Positions 56,804 to 64,000 of a stretch of DNA of 64,000 nucleotides are shown piece by piece. The notes below the pieces were generated by a model that was given only the letters and a program-made list of their open reading frames with translations, searched no databases and was not told the DNA's origin. Position numbers and translations under genes: made by a program. Source of the stretch: Solanum dulcamara (Eukaryota; Streptophyta; Magnoliopsida; Solanales; Solanaceae); the NCBI RefSeq assembly GCF_947179165.1, contig NC_077239.1, forward strand, positions 32,378,134 through 32,442,133, in the 5' to 3' direction. Each line of letters opens with the position of its first letter. The stretch's first letter is position 1.

Positions 56804-59146
56804 TGTCACGACCCAAGCCTAGGGCCTAGACGTGACATGGCGAATGAGGAACTCGAAAGTACCTCAATCAAGCCTCTTAGCATTCTTTTAGCCTTTCATA
56901 GGTAATGATGATAAATAAATAAGCGGAAATCATAATAGTAAATCTTCAACTTACATATGTCCAACAAAACCTCTAACTATTTTATTTAACGGGGCTAAGA
57001 CAAGTCCCTAGCTCACCCTCAATCATAATAGAAGAAATTTCATAGTAAAACGTCTTAACATATCATAAGTTAGAAATATAAAGGAGTATTATTCCCGGAA
57101 CATGGGAACTCACCAAAAGTAGTCTTCAAACGAAGTCTCAACTAGCCACGTGGAGGAGAACGAGGAGGAGCACTGATACCTACATGGTGATATCATGTAG
57201 GCAAAAGAGTATGCATTAGTACTTTGAATGTACTAAGTATGTAAGGATGCATGAACATTGAGGAAACATTAAAACATTTATGTAATATGGAACATAATTT
57301 AATGTATGCATAATAAATCATATATATATCCTTTAAAACATTCATTTTGTGGGAAATTAACCATAACCGACATTTAAGACCATGCGAGCTATTACATTGA
57401 ATCCAACATAACCCCCTACGTTGGCCGGGGAGACTACTTGCCAGGTAGAACTCCGTCAACTTCATTCATTTCTTTAACTTTAACTTTAAGGGCCATTTAT
57501 GGATCCATTAGCCTAAGCCTACAAGGGCTCCTATGTTGGCACATAGTTAATGAGACAAGGGGTTGCTACTAGGATTCCCTTACCGAATCTCACCTCAATG
57601 ACCCATTCGGTGCTAAGTCAATCCCACGGAATAGTTTAATACTTCAAAATAGTCATAACATATAGCTTGAGAATTCAAAATATCATATTCGGTAGAATAG
57701 CTCATTAAAACATTTGGTATTTCAAATATGCAAGAATTTTCCTTAGTGCATAAAGAATCCATCATTCATATCATTTCATCATTCTTTTATTTCATAAGAC
57801 TCTATTTTGATAATAGATATTGCTTTCATAAACATTTATTTGGAGTCAAAGCTTTCAAGTCAAACTTTATTGAAAACATAGTAAAACTAGGTGGGTTCAA
57901 ATAACTTCAACTTGCAAACATATATGTAAATAAATATACATAAATACTTTGAAATCCATTAATTAAAAATCATGCTTTAAACAACCCACCCTTAATTTCA
58001 AGAACCTTTAAAGAGATAAATAGAGGAATTACTTGCAAACCATTAATTCATACATATGAAATTATGTTGCATCAAAATAGACCAATAATCATTAGTTTAA
58101 CCATGATTCATACTATTAAGTAAAAATAAGAATTACCATAAGAAAATATCACTTGAAATCAAGAGACTTAATTGAAAGAGTTTTTGGACTACATGGATGG
58201 AAGAACCCATGGATAAATACCCACATAACTTAGAGTAAAGCATAAAGAAAATAAATATAATTTATCATATAATCAAAATAATTTAGACATGAGAGTGGAA
58301 GGAATACTCTCATTGAAGCCTTACATACCTGGAAACTGAAGCTTTAGTTGGTACCGAAAGACTTAATGAACACTCTTGAGTCCTAGCTTCTCTCCTTGCC
58401 GGAACGTTTTGTGTACTACCCGGAGTATATGAATCACCGGAATAGTATTTCTTCACTACTAAGAACTAAAACTATATTTGAGAATGTGTAAAGAAGTGTA
58501 TAGAGAGAAGATTTGCTTGAGAAAGGTTGATGAATAAAATGAGGAAATAAGGTGGGTATTTATAGGTGGGAAAGAGGGACCTAACAATAAATAAAATAAT
58601 TAAATAAAAAAAATCTGAAAATTTAGTGGAATATATTGATGTCATGGATGATGTTAAATGGAGGACAATTTATGTCATGAATGATGTCAAATGTATCTAG
58701 ATATTTCTATGGTAGGTGAAATGAGTTATTTTTGACAGAATACTTTTTTTGGGAGCTGCGTTTGAATAAGATAAATTCCTTATTAGGATTTGGTGTCTTC
58801 ATAAGAATTGTAGATATGGAAATCTAGTTTCATATCGTTCAAGAATCAACCAATTTGGATAAACCTACAGTGAGATATGATTTTTCTTCTATAAACACTC
58901 ATTTCCGTCACAGCATCCTACCTTACAAAAATTAATTTATTTGACCTACTTAACCTCCGAATATTAAAATATGGTATTCATAAAAGTTGTAGGTAATGAT
59001 CTTGTGGTTACTCAAAAATTTGAATCACTCAATTTGGATATTCGTATGAAAAGTTATGCCCAAAATACAGAGGATGTATCATGTTTAGGCAAAAATTGAA
59101 ACATTGTATACAACATTTTTATACAACGTTTTTAGGGGATGTTACA
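56804..59146 (-). mobile_element. L1: solo LTR of the element C family
   Basis: 2,343 bases from TGTCACGACCC to GATGTTACA, flanked by ATTTG on both sides (56799-56803 and 59147-59151). It follows the LTRs of C closely along its length, including the minus-strand TATA box at 58556-58565. It sits inside the integrase zinc-finger region of element F, directly before the CPNNQQ segment. No internal region is present, so it is a solo LTR. Confidence 0.9.
58556..58565 (-). promoter_or_regulatory. TATA box of solo LTR L1
   Basis: The minus strand reads CTATAAATAC, identical to the box at 33505-33514 in the 3' LTR of element C. Confidence 0.6.
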
Positions 59147-59819
59147 ATTTGGCCACAAACTTTGTATTATCCATCTTCATGCTATTCCACCAATACGCTT
59201 TCCTCAAGTTCCGATACATATTTGTGGAACCTAGATGATTAGAATATCACAAACTATGAGTATGTGCTAGTCTATGAACATCATGAACTAACTTCTTCTT
59301 TTCATTCTCAACATGGGGAACATTATTCATGGACAATCTACTAAGAGTATCGGGAACCACATTTGTTTTATCCGAATGGTACAACAAGCTCATATCATAG
59401 TCCTTCAATCACTCAAACCATTTTTTTTGTTGAAGGTTCAAGTCCTTTTGGTTGAAAACATAATGCAAACTCTTATGATTAGTGAATACATCAACATGGA
59501 CACCATAGATATATTTTCTCCAAATCTTCAAAGCAGATAGAACTACCACCAACTCCAAATCATGAGTTGTACAGTTTTTTTCATGCCATTTAAGTTGCCT
59601 AGAAGCATAGGCTATCACTTTACCATTTTTCATCAATACATAAACAAGACCAATCCATGAAGCATCACAATAAACAACGAAACTATCACAATCTTCCATC
59701 AAGGTCAACAGTGGAGCAAAAGTAACTCTATCCTTCAACTAATGAAAACTTTTCTCACATGCCTCAGGCCATTGGAATTTCACCTTATTTTTTGTCAAAG
59801 TAGTCAAGGATGATGCAAT
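59147..59819 (-). pseudogene. Element F: RNase H and tether
   Basis: The frame 59409-59738 (109 residues) reads [20 protein letters not shown] (first catalytic Asp), [34 protein letters not shown] (catalytic Glu) and [19 protein letters not shown], with Asn for the Asp of the TDH motif. The tether LLKDYDMSLLYHS, DTLSRLSMNNV follows behind a stop. The 5' end is cut at 59819 by the LTR of G. Confidence 0.86.
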
Positions 59820-62060
59820 TGTAAGACCCTAAAATGTAGAAAGCCAAAGCAAGGAGAAAAATTTAAGAAAATTGATGGTCCAGATCCCTACAAGCCTACC
59901 TACATACTGTAAGAATCTCCATGGGCCGTAGGAAGGCAACCGTAGGTAGCCCAACACTTGGGGACAATTTTAGTGTTAAGGACGAGCCAAGTTGATGAGC
60001 TGTAGAGAATCGTATGAACCATAGGAGGCTAATCGTAGGTTACCTGAACAAATTGGAAATTTTTCTAAATATGAACTTGACCTACGAAGGGTACCTCCGA
60101 CTCATAGAACCATTGAAGGGCCTTAGGTAAGACCCGTAGAAAAGTTCCAGAAGTTAGGAAGTTTCTGAGTTTCAAAACTTTCCCTATGAATATGCAGGAT
60201 GATTCATAGGTGGATGAACAACCCATAAGAATGACCCATAGGTTGAGGTCTAGAACTCAACTTTTTAGGGTTTGGAGCTTGCCAAGATGAGGGGTCCTGA
60301 ATACCCATAAGGGTGTTGACATCCCATAGGTTGGTCTCATAGGGTGGGTTTCTGAATTTTATATTTTTGGCTAATTATTGAGGGTCATTGATGACTTGTC
60401 CCTATGTTTCATCGACTAACCTACGACCCATTTAATGAATGGTGTTTTGTTATTTTTCCATTATTTTATCAATGTACATGGATATTTTTGGAGTATTATG
60501 CAAAGCCTATAAGAACATATATCCTTCAAATTCCTACTATTTACTCTTATTTTCTCAAAATCACTCTAAGGTATCAATGGTTTCTTTCCCAAAAAGCTCT
60601 TCTTCTCAATCAAGCTAGGGTTCTAAGTTTCAACCTTCTTCGTCAAGATTTTAGTTTGATCTTCATCAAGGTATGTGAAAATTCATCCATGGAGTCCCAA
60701 GAATTTCTATTTCCTTTACTCAAATTTCACCTCTCCAAATTTTAGGGTTTTGATCAAATTGCTTATGGGTCAACTCAATTATAATTTATTCCAATTTCTA
60801 TAGTCTATTCAGGCATGATTTGAGTTAAATAACACATTTTTAACAAGCTTTTCAATGACCCATGCATTATGCTATGAATTTCATGTTTTCAAGCTATGAA
60901 TTTATGTTCAATGATTTATTAATGATTATGAAAGTTATGTATTATGATTCATGCATGTTTTCAAGTATAAAAATGAATTGTGAAAGTTTTTCTCATAATA
61001 TTCAATTTATGATGATTTGGATGATTTGGATGCTTAGAAAGGTAAGTATCCACAAGTTCTAGTTATGATCAGGTTTTCAAGGAGCTATTCTTATGTTATA
61101 ATTTTCATGATGTTGGGTTGTTTGATTTACCTTTCCTAATGACTATCTTTTATGTATTTTATTGGGATTAACTTAGCACCTAACAAACTTTATGGTGGGG
61201 ATCTACGAGGGAATCCTAGTAGCAAATATTAGTTTATAAACTACGTGCCATTGTAGGTTTGCCTTTATGGCTTAGCTAGTGGATCCACATATAGATTATG
61301 ATTATGTTATGTTTATGATATAGAGTCTACCTTGGCAACTAGCCTCTCTCTTCTCAGTGTGGGAGTTACATTAGATTCCATCTTATAACTCACATGGTCT
61401 TACATGTTAGTTAAGGTTAATATCCCATAGATGATATGTTATGTTCTATAAGTTTTTGTTGATAATGTCTTACGATGCATTGACCACATGTTTATGATCT
61501 TCAAATGACTTCAATTTTTATTCACGTTTTCAAACTATTGTCATGCATCCCATGTTTATATTTACTAGGTCCTTTTATCATTGTTCATGCATACTTCTCA
61601 CATAATTAATACATTACATCTACTAACGCATACTTCTTTTGCCTACATTATATCATAATGTAGGGTCGGACGATTTTCATGCACACTCCACTGGTGGTTA
61701 TAGATTGATACTATTCTCTCATTGTTGGTGACTCCTTAAGATTTGAGGTCAAGGCATTATCCTTCATTGATATTTATTAAGTCTACTCTTTGTTTTATTA
61801 GGTGAGCTAGGAGCTTGTCTTATGCTCCTATTTAGTTAGTAGAGGCATATTAGATATTATGGAGTATCTTTTTTCATTCAACTTTGGGTTGATTCCTCTT
61901 ATTTCATGACATCTATTTATAGACTTTCATTCCACTTATATGATGTTTATTGTTATGTATTAATTTCCTTATATATGATGAATGATATGCTGAGAGTCTA
62001 GGTTGGAGTCCCTCGATATTCTAATCATCGTTCACCTCGGGCCTAGCTTAGAGCATAAAA
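59820..62060 (+). repeat. Element G 5' LTR
   Basis: About 2.24 kb from TGTAAGACCC to GCATAAAA. It contains CCGTAGG/CCATAGG-type short motifs in both orientations at 59890-60340. The R-U5 part (61150-61680) resembles, in inverse complement, the corresponding part of H1 and F. The 113-codon frame at 60404-60745 and the one at 60862-61062 have no family resemblance and are not called. Confidence 0.82.
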
Positions 62061-62063
62061 AAC

Positions 62064-62076
62064 TTGGTATTAGAGC
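62064..62076 (+). other. Element G primer binding site
   Basis: TTGGTATTAGAGC is the initiator Met-tRNA type site with one C-to-T change. It sets the LTR end at about 62060. Confidence 0.8.
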
Positions 62077-62256
62077 ATAAGGTTTAAGGTGTCCTAGGGA
62101 GTCTAACATGCCACATCAAGTAGAGTCTTAGGAAAAACAAGAGACTATGAGAATTTTTAGGAAAAACTTCACTTCTTTCATCTTTCTTGGGTCTTGTGAT
62201 AGAGTTAAACTCTAGGGCTTTTTCTTCTAATGCTTTCTCTTTGCAATTACATAATC

Positions 62257-63420
62257 ATGCCTCCAAGAAGAATTCTTGCGAGAAAGAATGTTAATAGGGA
62301 TCAACAAGCTCCCCAAGTTGCAAATGACCCCTTGAATGATCAAGTCTCTCATACGGAATTTTGAGCTAATTTTAAAGTTCTTGCTCAAGCTATGGAGGCT
62401 CAAGAAAAGAGAGAGGTTGTAGCTCCCATGAACCCAAATGTGGGTACGCCAGCTAGTCGGGTTCATAATTTCACTCGGATAATCCCTCCCCAATTTCTTA
62501 TCTCTAAGATGGACACGGATCCACCAAAATTCATCAATGACATTACTAAGATAATGGACATCATGGGTATTAGTCCGATGAACAAGGCAGACCTAGAGAC
62601 ATATCAACTCAAGGGGTTGCACAAGTTTACTATGACCAATGTAAGGGTGAAAGAAGTAGAGATGATTGTTGTATTGATTGGGAGGAATTAGTTCTTTTCT
62701 TTCTAATTGAGGGTATCCAAGATACAAGAGTTCATTAATTTGAGGCAAGGCAGCATGAGTGTGAGGGAGTATGCCCTCAAGTTCATTAAATTGTCAAAGT
62801 ATGCTCCTTTTATGGTTGCCAATCTAAGAGCTTGTATGTGTAAGTTTGTTTTGGGTGTGTCAGACTTAGTGGTTAATAAGTGTAGAAATTCTATGCTAAT
62901 CAAGGAGATAGATATTTCTAGGCTCCTGAAACATCCCGAACAAATAGAAAAAGAGAAGCTAAAGGAGAGGTCTAATAGATAGTCTAAGAGGGGTCGAACC
63001 GATAGTGGTGGATACTCTCATGGTAAGTCGGGTAATTTTTGCCATCCTCAATTTTTCCAAAAGTACTCCGGCCAACAATATTCAAACAATTCGACTCTAA
63101 AGTTCAATAAATATAGGGTGCCTAATCCTAAGACTTAAGGGGGAACTCCAAGTGGTCAACCTATTCTCCCATGTAAGAAGTGCGAGAAGAAGCATCTTGA
63201 ATAATGTTTAGCGGGTTCGGGTACTTTCTTTGGTTGTGGTAAAATGGGTCACCAAGTGAAGGATTATACTTAGAGATCTACTAAAGGTGGAAATGGTTGA
63301 CCTTAGACTAAGACTACTACTGGGTGACCCACTCAGCATAGTACTACTTCAAGTGGTGGACAGCACCAAAACAGATCTTATGCCCTTCAGACTCGTCAGG
63401 AGTTAGAGGATTCCCCAATG
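62257..63420 (+). pseudogene. Element G: gag
   Basis: ATG 62257 starts MPPRRILARKNVNRDQQAP; the frame meets a TGA at codon 36 in a place where the family normally has Arg. It goes on MEAQEKREVVAP, FISKMDTDPPKF-like capsid entry, LETYQLKGLHKF and, after a gap with stops, INLRQGSMSVREYALKF, LSKYAPFMVANLRA, MLIKEIDISRLLKHPEQIEK. In the nucleocapsid FFGCGKMGHQVKDY has lost the first and last Cys of the CCHC knuckle. Two thirds of the capsid major-homology side is deleted. Related to gag of element C. Confidence 0.84.
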
Positions 63421-63890
63421 TTGTGACTAGTATGTTGAAAGTCTTTGACTTTGATATTTATGAATTGTTAGTTTCGAGTTCTACATTATCCTTTATTAGT
63501 CCTTATATTTCTATGAAGTTTGTTGTTAGTCCCGAGATCATGTTAGAACCTTTTTTGGCCTATACTCCTATTGATGATTCAATTTTGGATAAGAGAGTCT
63601 ATAGAGATCTTCTAGTTTTAGTTTTTCATAAAATTACCTCAGTCAATATTGTAAAGCTTAACATGACCGATTTTGATGTTATTCTTGGTATGGATTAGCT
63701 TCATACATATTATGGTTCTATTTGTTGTAGAAAACATATGGTTAAGTTTCAGTTTCCTAATGAGCCAATACTAAAATGGAAAGGTAGCAATTTTGTGTTT
63801 AAAGGTCAATTCATTTTGTGCCTTTAAGCTAAAAAAATAATTTCCAAAGGTTGCATCTATCATCTAGTCTAGAAAAGGGATACAAATTCA
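63421..63890 (+). pseudogene. Element G: aspartic protease
   Basis: The frame 63423-63698 reads FDFDIYELLVSSSTLSFISP; the catalytic Asp-x-Gly triplet is replaced by Val-Ser-Ser. It then continues EIMLEPFLAYTPIDDSILDK, RVYRDLLVLV, TDFDVILGMD and a stop in place of Trp, followed by LHTYYGSI and FQFPNEPILKWKG. Unlike C, it keeps the stretch between the RGLP-like and DFDV segments. Inactive. Confidence 0.83.
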
Positions 63891-64000
63891 GAGACTCCTA
63901 CTCTTGAGTCATTTTTTGTTGTTAATGAGTTTCCAGAAGTTTTCTCCAATGATCTCCTAATTATGAGATAGACTTAGGTATTGATCTTCTCCCTGATACC
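63891..64000 (+). pseudogene. Element G: start of reverse transcriptase, cut by window end
   Basis: The frame reads SFFVVNEFPEVFSNDLL and, after a small shift, [12 protein letters not shown], the entry to the RT domain as in element C. The rest lies outside the window. Confidence 0.7.

Larger units (their letters stand above)
53177..59819 (-). mobile_element. Element F: chromovirus, 5' part removed by element G
   Basis: On the minus strand the window shows part of RNase H (59409-59738), tether, integrase, pol end and the 3' LTR (53177-55414). It is inserted in RNase H of element E. Reverse transcriptase, protease, gag and the 5' LTR are separated from it by element G, which starts at 59820, and are not seen. 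Solo LTR L1 lies within it. Protein segments agree best with element C. Confidence 0.85.
59820..64000 (+). mobile_element. Element G: chromovirus, 5' LTR, gag and protease; continues past the window
   Basis: The element starts TGTAAGACCC at 59820 inside RNase H of element F (preceding five bases GCAAT). The LTR runs to about 62060, the primer site lies at 62064, gag starts at 62257, and protease and the first part of reverse transcriptase follow until the window ends. It is the youngest large insertion here by nesting, but stops are already frequent. Confidence 0.87.

Noticed and set aside
60404..60745. 113-codon frame as a possible host gene
   Set aside because: It lies in the middle of the G LTR, has no known motif, and is not kept in related LTRs.

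Overview
This window looks like gene-poor heterochromatin of a flowering plant and consists almost entirely of decayed LTR retrotransposons. Solanaceae is the best guess, perhaps pepper or a relative. That guess rests on long-LTR Tekay/Del-type chromoviruses, Athila-type Ty3 elements and an Au-type SINE, and not on any host gene. I found no intact host gene. Almost all long reading frames are fragments of gag or pol, or shadows of them. Every gag-pol copy I could read carries stops, frameshifts or lost catalytic residues.

Layout. Positions 1-1852 are the 3' part of a long Tekay-type LTR (T0) that interrupts the integrase of an Athila-type element A on the minus strand (1853-6315: integrase, RNase H, reverse transcriptase, protease, gag, tRNA-Asp-type primer site). 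The LTR of A begins at about 6316. It is split by an 11.7 kb element T1 on the plus strand (7175-18917: 4.3 kb 5' LTR, 4.0 kb internal region, 3.5 kb 3' LTR) and resumes at 18918. A second Athila-type element B (minus, about 20.53-31.75 kb) follows. B is broken by a solo LTR T2 (21608-25271) in integrase and a solo LTR H1 (28277-30254) in gag; both have matching 5-bp target duplications.

Element C (31754-40216, minus) is a chromovirus with a nearly full-length internal region. Its 3' LTR is complete, its primer site is readable and its 5' LTR is truncated. Element D (about 40.26-48.45 kb, minus) is a truncated gag-pol remnant between two related copies of a 2.2-2.4 kb LTR-like sequence. Element E (48584-53176, plus) has an LTR carrying an Au-type SINE fragment and is interrupted by element F (53177-59819, minus). 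F contains a solo LTR L1 (56804-59146, target duplication ATTTG) and is cut by element G (59820 to the window end, plus). The right-hand 15 kb is therefore a three-level nest.

The most unusual item is a full-length 5S rRNA-like sequence (13790-13906, minus) inside the internal region of T1, next to a short charged open frame of unknown origin. T1 also shows an 882-bp tandem duplication confined to one LTR, arrays of ACGT-core palindromes just upstream of its TATA box, and LTR minisatellites that differ between copies of the family.

Family names come from protein motifs and terminal sequences read by eye. No alignment or database search was run.
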